Assembly (NCBI GenBank): GCA_003864495.1
Contig: ML133457.1
Location: 1,612,001 to 1,676,000, forward strand
Direction: 5' to 3'
DNA length: 64,000 nt
Source: Nemopilema nomurai
Lineage: Eukaryota; Cnidaria; Scyphozoa; Rhizostomeae; Rhizostomatidae
Positions 47,101-59,100 of this stretch are shown one piece after another; the first letter of the stretch is position 1; the number at the start of each line of letters is the position of its first letter. The notes below the pieces were generated by a model. That model was not told the DNA's origin. It saw nothing but the letters and a program-made list of their open reading frames with translations, and searched no databases. The position numbers and the translations under genes are program-made.

Positions 47101-48915
47101 TGAGGCACTTCGGGGGGTCACTGTGCAAAGGCCGCAGTACGAGGAACATACTGACGTCAATTTGCAACGGAAAAGACACATGCTCCTTCACATTGAATGA
47201 CATCACTCTGAAAGGACACTGCCACGGGAAAGTCGGCCTGTCCAGGATCAAGTTCAAGTGCACGAAAGGTCAGTGAAAGTATGCAATGATGTTTGGCATA
47301 TGGCTCTGGCATGCAGGCCTGGAGTCTTTATGCCGGTGTTTGGACATTTAAGCTGGTAGGGCGGAGATTTCAACCGCACGCGCCCACGTCCAATCAATTA
47401 CCTGCTCGCGTTTCTGTATCATTGTCAAGTTGAGAGGGCAGTCTGACTTTGATGTCGGGTCTGAAATCCGGTTTTCTGAACCAAATCCGTCCCATTAGAG
47501 ATGATTTGGGTAGTTATAGGCCCGGCTCGTTCCTCTTTGTTGCAGGGCAAAAGTTGCACTTAGGATCCAAGTTCAATATTTCTGGTTATTGTAAGCAATA
47601 AACCCGAACGTATTTAGCAGGGGGCAGTCTGCGATCCCCTTTTGAAGCCTATATTCAAAGAACTCTTGTGGAGATGCTACATAAGTGTGTTGTGGTGTTC
47701 TCCTAGATCGTAGGCAAACGGCCAGGCCTCCATTCTAGTGTCAGTCCTGGTAATCTGAATAAACGCCCAAGGCACTTCATCGATTAACTACAGTATTATA
47801 ATTTGTTGTGGTGATATTTCCGTCGAAAAGCGATTTTGAAATTCTAATTAGATTGCTTTCTCTAAAGGCGGAGTCCGCAGTCTTACAGCGCAGAGGAACG
47901 GTAAGATGCATCTGTCCTGCAAGAAAAGGCGAGAGATACGAATTCTGAAGGCAGCCTTTGGGGAGGAGAACTGCAGAACGCCCCACGCTCATTGCGTTCT
48001 ATCGCAACTGTGCAACGGAAACAAGTCATGTGACATCGTCGCCGACCAGCAGAAGCTGGACAGTCCGTGTACATCGCCGAAAGCGAGGCTGGTGCTTCAG
48101 TATGAGTGTATCAGGAGACCAGGTATGGTGCATGCCTCGGTTGCGTGTCAACAAGGCGATGTAGGGTGTATTCAGACTGGATATCTTTAATTAACGATGA
48201 TGCCAGTCCCCTTTTCCTCCGTGTACCAATAGCAAAATCTCACGAGGAAATATGGAGCAATATTTTTTATTAATTAGAGAAGATGAATAAAAGATAAGTT
48301 AGTGATAACACAAGATAAGCCTTCTCAAGCAGACCCAAAAAGGAGAAGTAAACATCAAGGCCAATATTTTGCAGATCTTCTTGAGCTCTTTACTCTGTTG
48401 AGACACATTTTGCTAATTCTGCCTTAGGCACCACTTTGAAAAAAACTTTTTAAAAGCCTGTGAGAAAGAGAAGGGAGAAGTGGAGAGTCGAAGGGCTTAT
48501 CATATCATGTGGACTGTGTAATCACTTGTTGTTAACTCTGTAAAGCACGACAATGTAGAAATTTCAGGCTTAAAGCATGCAATATGGCTTGTATCCCGTT
48601 TATTCTTAAGACCTCCCCCGCCCCCAATTCTTTGATCTGAATCCTCACCAGCATTTCTTCTTTTCCCCAGATGCACGAGTTCAAACTGCGTCGATAGACG
48701 GAGGCAAAATCCTGACTATTCCCTCTTGTCCGATGGAACAGAAGCTGTCAATTATTCATGCCAAATATGGTGAAGGTGGAAGATGCCAGATGTATTGCGT
48801 TGTGTTTGCATTATGCAATGGGAAGCCATCTTGCATTATTCCTAATATGGCACAGTTTAGAAGGTCATGCCCAGGCTCCAGTAGAAAGCTTGAAGTTCGC
48901 TACCAATGTGTGTGA
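37712..48915 (+). CDS. Secreted Frizzled-CRD protein with three SUEL-type lectin domains
   Basis: Exons: 37712-38153 (signal peptide and Frizzled domain), 46496-46528 (linker), 47020-47268, 47868-48122 and 48671-48915 (one SUEL-type lectin domain each; stop TGA). Every internal junction is phase 1, and the lengths sum to 1,224 bp, so the product is 407 residues. No membrane segment follows, so it should be secreted. Frizzled domains bind Wnt ligands; SUEL domains bind rhamnose or galactose sugars. A secreted Wnt-binding protein tethered to glycans is a reasonable inference, not a demonstrated function. The linking of the first exon to the rest across 8.3 kb rests on phase, strand and lack of an alternative partner. 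Alternatives: two separate genes, or further unseen exons in the large intron. Confidence 0.65.
39368..39453. repeat. 16-bp tandem repeat (TTGAAGCGTCCTTGCG)
   Basis: Three near-perfect copies of TTGAAGCGTCCTTGCG are followed by two shorter degenerate copies and a partial one. The block is GC-richer than its surroundings and lies inside the large intron. Confidence 0.8.
41711..41887. repeat. 92-bp direct duplication, two diverged copies
   Basis: The copies start with CGAATTTCCGCGCGGCA at 41711 and 41803, and both contain GAGTG-ACGACCTC-AGTTTGAGAC followed by AGGACAAA. They are diverged by substitutions and small indels. Confidence 0.75.
43048..43187. repeat. 16-bp tandem repeat (GTGGTCCATTGCTAGA)
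   Basis: About nine copies of a 16-bp unit run head to tail. The 5' copies are the most diverged and the 3' copies (from about 43090) nearly identical, as expected of a recently expanded minisatellite. Confidence 0.85.
46132..46222. mobile_element. Fold-back MITE-like element with 8-bp target duplication
   Basis: Arms of about 33 bp (TACCCTGGGTACC... and its inverse ...GGTACCCAGGGTA) flank a loop of about 10 bp, filling 46140-46214. TGAAGATG occurs directly on both sides (46132-46139 and 46215-46222), which looks like an 8-bp target-site duplication. An 8-bp duplication is typical of hAT-type elements. No coding capacity. Confidence 0.7.
46496..46528 (+). CDS. 33-bp linker mini-exon
   Basis: A good acceptor (CATTCATTTATTGCAG) and strong donor (AAAG/GTAAGA) enclose 33 bp that, in phase 1, read ETTKSTTVTEK. 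The threonine-rich composition suits an O-glycosylated hinge between the Frizzled domain and the lectin domains, and the phase fits both neighbours. Confidence 0.6.
47020..47268 (+). CDS. SUEL-type lectin domain 1 (single exon)
   Basis: Phase 1 at both ends. Key matches to the SUEL/Gal_Lectin family are VTIKC near the start, ICNGKDTC in the middle (family C-N-G-K-x-x-C) and a final strand IKFKC. It has six cysteines rather than the usual eight. The sugar-contact motifs are altered: HFGGSLC stands where the family has an (A/N)YGR loop, and GHC stands for DPC. Confidence 0.75.
47868..48122 (+). CDS. SUEL-type lectin domain 2 (single exon)
   Basis: Phase 1 at both ends. It contains LSCKKRREIRILKAAFGEENC, LCNGNKSC and SPC, and ends LVLQYEC, close to the family pattern L-S-C ... 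C-N-G-K-x-S-C ... D-P-C ... L-E-V-x-Y-x-C. It has seven cysteines. It starts after TCTAAAG and ends at CCAG/GTATGG. Confidence 0.8.
48671..48915 (+). CDS. SUEL-type lectin domain 3 and C terminus (terminal exon)
   Basis: The exon follows TTTCCCCAG and ends with TGA directly after RYQCV, so the protein ends at the last domain cysteine. HAKYGEGGRC is the closest of the three domains to the family ANYGR loop. LCNGKPSC and LEVRYQC match the family core. A possible poly(A) signal is at 49220-49225. Confidence 0.8.
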
Positions 48916-51900
48916 TCAACAAGATGCAATTCCAGCGCAAACTGCAATTAGGATTCAATCCATCTTGTTCTTTTATAGAATATACGCCACGTGCATGGTA
49001 CAATTCATAGAAAAATCCTTCCCTGCAGCCAAAATCTCATACTTCGCAATCAAAATAATCAACTTTTCGTAAAAGACTTTTCCAGATTTTCCCATCTGGT
49101 CACAGATGCCACAAAACCCATATAGACGATTCAACAAAAGCCATACAAATTAGCCATAAGATGATTTTGATGGATGAACTTGATCTTTGGGTTTGCAAAA
49201 TTTCCGTTCCCATGTCAAAAATAAAAGCTGATAAGGAAATGGGATCTTTTCTAACTAGTTTTGATGATAAGGTCTTTATTTTGCAAGAGGATTTTATTAA
49301 TTTTTGGATATAAGATGTCGCGTAGTGCCGTGAAGCCAACTAGGTTATAGATTTTTGACATATTATTAGTATTTCGTAATTAGATAAGCAAGGTATTTAA
49401 GTTCAGAAGAATAGATTGTAGATATTAAGAGATATACAGAACTTTAATCCGACAATTGTTTCAGTTCAATACATTACCTCTGAATTTGGTTTTTCTTTAG
49501 CTACGTGAGTGGGATGGAAAAGCATGGTATTCAACGGACTTTGAAATCCGCATATTGTAACCGTTCCGCCCCTGAATAAAATTACATTTGCCAACGTTGA
49601 ACTGGCCAACTGTGAAATGGCCAACGAAAATTTTCAACACCATGAAAAAAGTAGCATACCTTTCGGAAAGGTGGCCTAAAACTTCTTGCTCTCGGCTTTC
49701 CTTCTGCTTCCTTTAAGCTGGTAGGCCCACCTCTGCAAATGTGTATTCACGAGCAAACATGTTTCTTGAAATAGGAATGTATTTGCTCATCGAAGATTGA
49801 TAATTTCTCGAATTTGCACTCTAAATCCAACAAAATAAATGTGAGAAGTCGTTGAAGAAGAGCCATCCTATGCTCAACATTTAGCTGAATTTCCACCACC
49901 ATTTGTCACTTGGGAATCAAGCACATCCAATGAAATTTAACCTATTGTTCGGTAAATAAAGGAATTTAGACATGGAAACCCTTGCGCTGCCATTTGGGAA
50001 AACACAGGGGTGGAAAATGAATTTGAGGAAAGTTTGTGAGGTCAATCTCGTGCCCACCAAATTATGGGCTTTAAAGCAGCCTTCGCATTTGCTGTTTCAT
50101 ATGCGGTAACCCGGTAACTCAACAGTAACCCCTCGTAGTTTTCATGGATATGCTAACACTAAAATTTAAGCTAATGTTGCAATCAGAATGGCAAATGAGA
50201 GAGGTGCGATAGCAGGTAAGACGATCATAAATAGAAGTCAAACTTCAACCAAACTTTTGTGTGTTAAGAAAAGCAATGGATCTATAAATTTATTAATCTA
50301 CAAAAGCCTAGAATTTTCGTTTTTGATTAAGTGTTCATGAATTGATACGAAGCACGAGAATTGCTATTTACCCTACAGTTACTGCTAGGCCCGTCGAAAC
50401 ACTTCTTAAGGACAATCAACATGGAGCTACAAACGTATTCCGTTAGACCTTCATCTCTGCAGCAGAAAAAGCTAATGCCATACCTTAAATTTGTTGGCAA
50501 GTAATCTCTGATGAAGCACTTTGCACGTGCAAACATTTCTGCAAATACATGCATAAGTCATCCAATAGTTTACTTTAGAGAGGTATCATTCACCAACTTA
50601 GTTATTGAAATGGCAATTTCACAGTTGAGCGAAACAAGACAAAGAGACCAACGTCAAGCCATATAACACCTTAAATAAATGTATGAATTAATACAAATAC
50701 GAAGCAATAAAATGCCAGAATACTCTGCCGTCAAATACCGATCTTGCTTTCTAACGATAATAAATTTAACTACAATTCTAAAATTTGAAAAACGAGGCAA
50801 TAATACACCTAAGAACGCAGCGAGAATATTTTTAAACGTGAAAAGGACTGCTTCAGGGAGTTCGAATCAAGCCCAAAGTAGTGTGACGTCATTAAGGACC
50901 TTTCGGGCCCATTCCCTTCGTTGTTTCATTAATTCGTGCATAGCAAACCCTACTTCAGTGAAGTGCCCTTTTTTACTGAGTGGAAAAGGTACGTTTTGTG
51001 AATGATTGCTAATAAATCTATATGTACAGTTCTTAGAGTGTACTCTGTAATTTAAAAATTTGCAACTGCAAAACCACAGCTTGGATTGGCTGGAATGGGT
51101 TTTGAATTAGTAAGGATCTAATAATTTAGAACCTCAAAAAAGTTTCTGTAGTAGACCAAAGACAGGTCATAAATTGCCATTTTTGCTGAAAACAATAATT
51201 TTGAGATGAGGGGTAAAGTCAAGGGTGAAAAGGGGCTGGTAAGGGTAAGGATGGCCAGGGGCGAAGACGTGCGAGCAAAAGGAGCTTAAAACTTGAGCTT
51301 GAAGAAAACAGCATCAAAAAGGTCTACACACCAGTAGCTACTGTTAGGCCTATATCGTGTTATGCTACCGCGCATCGAAATATGAACGGAAAAATTACAT
51401 AAAAGAGAAAGAACATGGACGTGAAAACCGTATGAATAATTTAAGATCAGGTAAAGAAACATAAGAGAACACTATTCAAGAATCGTTCCAGGACTGTAGA
51501 AATCGACGGAAAGAAGACCTTTGCAAAATGTTGAGTAGGATCTCTCTAAAGAGGAATGGCGTGTATCGAGAGACTATTTAGCAAAACACCAACTCGTCAT
51601 CTTCGTCGGTACATCATGATTCCTTAATGAAATTCATATTTGATAACAAACGCAACAGAATCATCATCATTTCGTGTTGCTTTCACGGGACACAAATAGT
51701 GAGTGTAGGACACCCATGTAGATAAAACTTCGTTGAATGATAGCCAATGTTACATGATTCTGCATTGGGGTCCACGTTTTAGCACATTTAACACGAATAC
51801 GAGCCAATGGTCTGTTTCGTTAGATGCGTTTCCCGCCATTAAATCCTTAATCATCATATATATTACCGTAAGCGAGATAATAAGCATTTAGCAGATACCC

Positions 51901-52678
51901 TAGCGAACGGAATTGGCTTTTTACTGACATTGCAAGTCTTTTGCGAAAGCTCTCACATCGTGAGTTCAACAAATGCATTTTTAATTGGGTAAAATTAGCG
52001 ACCCGGTACCCCTTTCGGTCCCCCGCAAACACTTCTTCTTTTAGGTAATCAATCTGTAGACAATCAGATCCCACAATTTGAGAAAATTAATCTAGACCGC
52101 GGAAATAAGTAGCTCAGAGCTTAACTAGTTTTCTGCTGCAAATGCCCACAAAAGTCACTCAAGAATAAGCGAGTTCTAGCGTGTACATATTTTCAGAAAA
52201 TCTGACACCTCCCATCCACATCAAAAACTGTTCAGGCTGTCTAATATAAATCCTTGTTAGGATAATTGCTTAACATAGTCAGATTCTCAGAAGAACGTTT
52301 TCGCTGTGTCTTCAACCTTATACAGAATACAATACAAAACTTTTCAAATTCTGATTTACAACTTTCCTCGCCTCCGTAAAAGCAGGATTACGAAACAAAC
52401 TTAAACATTAAAGAGACTAATACAGCCCCTTGAAGGGGAATCCTCAACTGAGATTCCATTTCCTTAAATATCAAGGTGATCCTAAACTTGCAATTGATTC
52501 GCATTCGCAATGCTTGAGTGTATAACCATAAATCTTTATCGTGCATTCTTTGTTCCGGTATACATATCTTCACAAGGGGGACATTGTCGTGGTTGGATGA
52601 AAACGCCCTGGGCTGTTTGCGAAGCGATAAGCCGACAATAAAACAACAATCTATAATACTCCTATATCTATATCAATA
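48916..52678. other. Intergenic between convergent genes, no gene seen
   Basis: This interval lies between the stop codons of the lectin gene (+) and SLC4 gene (-), so it presumably holds both 3' untranslated regions. Frames of up to about 108 codons (for example 50679-51005) have no recognisable motif. Confidence 0.5.
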
Positions 52679-53104
52679 CTAGCTATATATCCCATCGGAC
52701 CGGTTCGTTTCTGACTCGGTCGTGACGCTTTTTGAATCCGGTCTTGAGCAGGCCGGATCGACGTTGACCTCGTAATCATTAATCGTCAAGAACTTCGAAT
52801 CCGTTCGCGGAGGGGACTGGTAAGGAAGGTCCCATGGTGCCGGAAGCGAAGATACCTCGTTTTCTTCCAGCAAATTTCGGTCATCTTCGCTGTCTGGCTT
52901 CGGCGAGGATCGGGATTTTTCGGTTTTCTTTCTTGTTTTTCGTCTCCGCTTTCGATCGTTATGCTTTGGTGAATCTTGCAATGAGTTCGCCGGGGAACTT
53001 TCCTCCCGGATGAGTTTCTTCCATACCGGCATCTTCACGATCTCTTCCGAGATTGAGACATTATAAGAATCGCTGGTCCGGAAATCAATAACAACTTCTT
53101 CGGA
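52679..53104 (-). CDS. SLC4 last exon: cytosolic C-terminal tail
   Basis: Acceptor TTTGTAG is followed by TCCGAAGAAG, phase 0, giving [15 protein letters not shown], then [14 protein letters not shown] at 53012-53053, which corresponds to the conserved 'ISxEMxKxxVWKxL' of vertebrate NBCs. After that come about 110 residues of Ser/Lys/Arg/Pro-rich, probably disordered tail ending RSDGIYS. The basic cluster [19 protein letters not shown] could bind acidic membrane lipids or a partner; that is inference. Confidence 0.85.
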   Translation of the reverse strand, partial: SEEVVIDFRTSDSYNVSISEEIVKMPVWKKLIREESSPANSLQDSPKHNDRKRRRKTRKKTEKSRSSPKPDSEDDRNLLEENEVSSLPAPWDLPYQSPPRTDSKFLTINDYEVNVDPACSRPDSKSVTTESETNRSDGIYS

Positions 53105-56100
53105 CTACAAAGGAGAAAGCAGCTGATTAGAGATGGAACAAGGCAATGTCATTGGGCATTACAGTGACACCCAATCAGATCTCAGCCTATCTGAATGCTC
53201 CATAGATTACTCAACTCACGTGGGAAGCTAAAAAGAACCTAAGTGGTGTGACAGAATGCGAACTTCGCAACGAGTGCCAGTAAAATCATCTTCGAGATCG
53301 ACAAGCAATATCACCCCCATGTCGTCTTAAAAAACTGTCTACAAAAGCCTTTACAGAAACATCGACACTAATCCATCATCCAAATTATCATTGCATACTA
53401 TTGTTAATTTACGTCAATAAGATAGGAAATTAGGGCCAAAAGAGGGCGTTTTACCGATGTCCCTCCCAGGAAAACATGGAATGTCGTTAAAAACGGGACT
53501 GGCCTTGTCGAATAATAATCTCTGCTGTGTGCACAAATTGCGCAGAGAAGCTCCATAAAATTCTAATTCTAATGAATTCAACATGTGGAGTAATTCCGCC
53601 TTCATCAGGTCGAAAATGCTTAATAACACACAGACTCGAAAGGCTGCCAATAAATTTCAAAGATATCTCAATTACTGGGATTTCCGGCCGAAACTTCTAA
53701 CGCCTCTGTGAATCTCGTAAGTTGTACAGCCCCTAGCATTGCTGAAGTCATCAGCAAAAATTCTCATCCGTTTCGCATTTATTTGCTGAGACAGTATGAA
53801 TTAAAATCAAATAACTGAACGAATATCCAGGACTACTCCTAAGCCTCTGTTCATGGCCAATTGCAAATACAATGACAGTAGAAAATCCAATCAGACTAGA
53901 GGAATTTTAATACTGTTTTCAGGGGCGAGATAAAGCAATGGTTGATAGCAAAAAGGAAACTAGATTACATTCCAATCCTAGTTGAATTTCGTAAGTCGAA
54001 CAAGGAATTTGGCATTAAGCGAAGAAGGAAATGGGTTCAAAGAGTACAAAGACGAATGATGTCGTCGATTAGCCTCTTAATGGAATTTAAAAGCATTAAA
54101 TCTTGTTCTCCTTGCTTAGGTCAAGATTAGCTGTGATTGGCGTATCAAATCTGCTATCAAGAAATTTATCTTCGTCTTTCTGGAAAGACAAATGCATGAA
54201 ACAGTATGAAATGTCCTAAGCAATCAGTGACCTCGATTCGGTCTTTTCTTTGGCCATAGTTTTGCATCAAATCTTTGGATGCTTTACATCGTTGTGGGGT
54301 TCCATTTACACTGGGTCCCCATTTAGCATATATAATGTGGTTCCAGATAAACCAACAGAACACTAAAATTGGCTGAGGTTCATTAAAGCACCAACCCTTT
54401 GAGCGGGTACAACTAAAGAGATGCACTTATTTCTTATGCTTAGGTTATGAGACAATGACTAGGGAATCTTACGAGTAGTACATCCAAGTACGGACAGCGG
54501 AATCAAATTTGCAGAGCTATGAGTTGCATTTTGAAGGCCATCCTAGCGAAATATATGCTTGCTTTCAATCCGGAAGTATTTTGGTTCATCACCTACTTCC
54601 TTTTCCTGGAAAACATTGGTTTCGTTGCCTCTCCTATACAGGATTATAGAGCTAGGTATTGAAACGTATATCTACCTTTGCATCGTCAGTATCAATGTCT
54701 TCGACATCCACTTTGTCAATGTCCTGCAGCAGTCGCTTCTCTGCCATCATAATGCTTTTTTGCCAAGAGGACGGGGGGAGCACCTCATCTAGAATCACCA
54801 GGTGGGCGGAGCTAAATACCTTGGACAGCACTATGCGCAATAACATAACCAAGATGACCTAAAATTGGAAAGGAATACATTCCATTATATAGTTTCATTA
54901 ATGATCCCCCGTCTGGTTCTCTGGAGTATGATCAAAACAACTGTCATATAAAATCATGTAAAACAGCGAAAAATAAAGCATGCTCGAAAATAATTCACTG
55001 GTCTTGCGAGTAAAGGAAGTTTATCGATATTCAGTTTTGTTGAATGAGCCTGACCGGTTCATCATTGTGAAAGAAAATTTAGAGAGATATACATGGAATT
55101 ATTAACTCAATAAGGCTGTAAAGTAATGACCCGCAGTAAATCAGTTTATATAAGAACAGCAGTTCATATTTCCAACAACAAAAAAGTCAAAACCAAAATA
55201 GAATGCAAATGAAAACTATAATTCTAGTATTAGATAAACTAAAGCTTGATTAGCAATTCTTGTATTAGATCAATAATTATGTAATCAATAGTAAGAGACC
55301 TCAAGGCGCATTGAAATTATGACAGGTTAATCATAACTTAAAAGCTATCATCTATCGAAGCGATAAGGAACAAACATACAAATAAAGGCAACGAAAACAT
55401 CAAATGAAAAAAAACTTATTCTAAAGCAATATTCGGTGAAATAATGTGTATTATATCAACTTTGTACAACATCTTTGTTGTACTTTTGATATTCGATCCT
55501 CATTATTAACATTACGTATTACGTACAATATTAACATCTAGAGTCATATAGTCCCGTGTGCCATTCAAAGGGCTTGACGGGGAAAAATATTGTAGATGTG
55601 TGTTCAATCGCACTCCTAGAACAGTTCAAGCGTGCAGTGGTGTGCATTTGAAAATCTGGTAAAATCACGTAGATATTTACCAAGAAGAACTTCCATAGGG
55701 AACTAATAGACGCACACAAGGACGTACCTATTGGGGATTTTGGGAGAACTACATCCCCCCCCCCTTTTTGAAAATGTTGGTCGGTAAAGTTTTTGGGTTG
55801 ATTGTCGGTAGATGCGTATCTTGACTAAATATAGTATAATGGTGTGCATCGAAAACTATCTTACCTCAGTCAAAAAAAGGAGCAGCAAGAATTTCTTAAG
55901 TAGAAGTAAAAATAACAAGAAATGTGGACATGTGATGTGAACTAAAGCGGTAAAAGGAAGTTTGGAAAACTGTCTTATTTGATGGAAGGATCTTATTTGC
56001 TTGTAACTGACAAGAAAATTAAAAAAAATAGTTAAATGTCACCATTCATAACTGAAGATGCGACTTTAACTGTTTGACAAGCCAAAGTTTAATTTTTGTC

Positions 56101-59100
56101 TGTAAATCCACCCGTTTACACCCCTTTAGTCCAAATCGCAAAGAAACGCCCCTGGTTGAACATCTGTGGACGAATTTGACATCTTCTATAAGGTTTTTGT
56201 CATGTGATGCCTTGAATTTCGCTAATACGCTCTTTGGAAAAGTACACAGTTCCTTCATTGCCTTATTAATTTTCTTTGCAAACGATGCCATTTTCACTAA
56301 ACGGTCCGAGAATCGAGCTATAACCATTATACGTCGGTCCGCTTTTTTTTCTTGACCTCGTCAAAAAATGATGTTCGATTTGAACTATAAACAACGGAAA
56401 CAATATAACAATATGAAGCTGGTTATCATCAACGGACAAATGACTGGCGTTTGAAGGTTTCCGGTAAAACATGGACCAACAGTAAAGACCTCGCTAATGC
56501 TAGAACAAGGTGTGCGATAACTCGCACTCCTAAGGAAAGAAAGGCGTATGCCAACGCGTGCAAGAGCGATCGCACGCCATTCCTAGTAAGGCCCAGCTGT
56601 TCTCTTCGTTATAAAGATTGACATAGATTTCGTGTCAATCTTCATAATCAAGAGAAAATTGTTGGTACCATAGGAAATATCATGGGCAATATTAGAGGCA
56701 ATATTATAGGCATATCATAGGCATTATCATAAGCAATATTATAGGCAATATCATAGGCAATATCATAAGCAATATTATAGGCAATATTACTCACAGCAAA
56801 TGGAAATGCAATACTAGCTAGGGTCATTCGGAATCCACACAAAAAACAGAAGCAGATGACTTGGAGTATTGTGTAGAAGTGCACAGTCAACGTTGGAATC
56901 TGTCTCAGGTATATCAAATCCGGCTGATTTTTCGGTGGCATCAGCATCACCTTTAGCCTTTCTACAAACTGAAAACAAAACAAGGGCCTTAGTAGGTCAA
57001 AGGTCATTTTGCATTAAATGTACTTTTACAAAGTTCTCTGTTATTAATGAAAGACATTCCATTTGATCGTTCCAAAACTACAAGTACTTTTAAGTGGGCA
57101 ATTATAGGTTCAGGAGCCTCCGTGCTAGAATTAATATGCATAAATGTCATTAACGTCAAACTAGAATGGTGGAGAGAAGGAGTTAATTATGGTCTCTATA
57201 ACGACAAATAAAACATTATTAAATACCTGAATTTTTTGAAGCGTCCTAAATCCAGCAAAGGCGAGAATAGCAAATAGTACCGGCTGTGGAATGCACTGAA
57301 AAGGACAGAATGGTCAACGTTTTAGATTCAAAGCAAAAACAATGGACATCAAATGCAGAATGCGATGCAAATGAATCGCAAAAAGTTTGCTGCCAAATTG
57401 CAGGCTGGTGAAGAAACGAGCTTACTTTTAGAGCAGGCTGGAAGAGCGGTGTTAGGGCCAAAAGCAGTGAGACTACCAGAGCTGTGAATCGCTGCTCTCT
57501 GGAAAAAATACAAAACAAATTTAACAAACAAGTATATACATATCTAATGATTACATCATTTTAAAGTTATACAGACATTAGTAGCTAGGCAAAAAGAATC
57601 ATAATTATCAGAGTCCACAAAAATTATAACCTTCCTCCGATTGTAATTTTTATAATTCAAATCTTCCTCATTACCAATTCAAAACAAACATTCTTTTGCA
57701 ATCACGTACATTGTTTACAATGGAAATCGCTAATAAATATTTCTCAAATGTGACATTAACAGGCCAAACCTTCCTCCGGCTCCCAGCCGTGAAGCCGTAA
57801 TTTTTTTCGGACTCTGATAATTACGTGATTGTATTATCAATCGCAAATTATAATTCAATCGTAATTATAAATCAATTAACGAATAAATCCTCTCAATTCT
57901 CATGATTTTTTATATCCACTTGTTGGTGTCACTTAAATGTGTATTAACATCTTGAGACAGATCCTTTGTCGCATTACCAGATTATGGAAATAACTTCTTC
58001 AGTACAAACTTCAATAAATCAATGTGACAACAACGGTTCGTGAAAGGGCATAAGCCAACTGACCTTACACCTTTCATCCTTGACCTGTGGTAATCTGCAT
58101 AGTCAATATTTAAACTCTGTATGTGATTAACAGTAAGGACAGCTGAGGCTACCGTAAACGGTAATCCGAAGATCGATGACGTCAGAACTCCAACAATTTG
58201 AACAAGAAGATCCAAATGGTAGCCGTAGGGTTTCTGAAATAAGCAATGGTAGAATCAATTCTTTGGCTAAGTTAAGCCACTTGTCAGAAAGTTGAGACAT
58301 CTGAGCAAATCAGAGAATAAGTAAATGCTTGGAGTCCTACATATACAGAATTAGACCATCGACAGCTTTATCAATGATCAAGAAAATGGCACACTAGATA
58401 AAGTACATTCAATACCATGTAATAGAGTTACGACTGTCAAGATGAAGTGAAACACTTTTTGCAAGGGTTCACTGGAGGAAAATCGAGTGGCTTTGTTAAA
58501 TTTCCAGACACCAAGGAAATTCATCAAATACGCTTCTAAAGATGGCAATGAAGAGCTAAGCTTTACGGATGGCCAAAGAAGATAATGCGATATACCAATG
58601 CGTTCCAAAGTCTTTCTCGAAGCAGCAAAACGACACGGCAGCAATTGAAACAAACACAAACTAACCTTAAGCTTGTTTTCTTTCCTGTTTGCTATCAAAG
58701 TTGACATATTCTGCTCGAAGAACAAGATCATCGTTAAAAGCACAGCTGGGATGACAGCCACAACAACAATCCAAGGTGAATTCTTCCCGATCGTTGGCAC
58801 CATCCAAGAGGCCCTCATTGATTCGCTTGGCGTATACGAGGCTGGTACGTGGAAGAAGCTAATGTTGATCTCGTCTCGATAGCCGTAACCGACTCCCGAG
58901 ATAACAACCACTGTAATCAGTGTAGCACAGTCTGCAATGGCACGCCGCATCTACGAGAGATAATCGACGAATCATCACCATCAAGCTAATCGCAAATTCA
59001 GGAAATTACGAATCAAGATCTGATAATACCTGAATACGGCTTTGGGTGCGATTACCGTGCAGCTAATTATTGATTCAGGAAATCACGAATCAATTTCGGA

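Noticed and set aside
50679..51005. 108-codon forward frame between the convergent genes
   Set aside because: No domain, signal or homology recognised; stop-free length is within chance for this region.
56046..56355. Two 93-codon frames on opposite strands within an SLC4 intron
   Set aside because: Lysine-rich minus-strand frame looks mildly coding-like but has no motif; the mirrored frame on the other strand suggests chance or an old repeat fragment.
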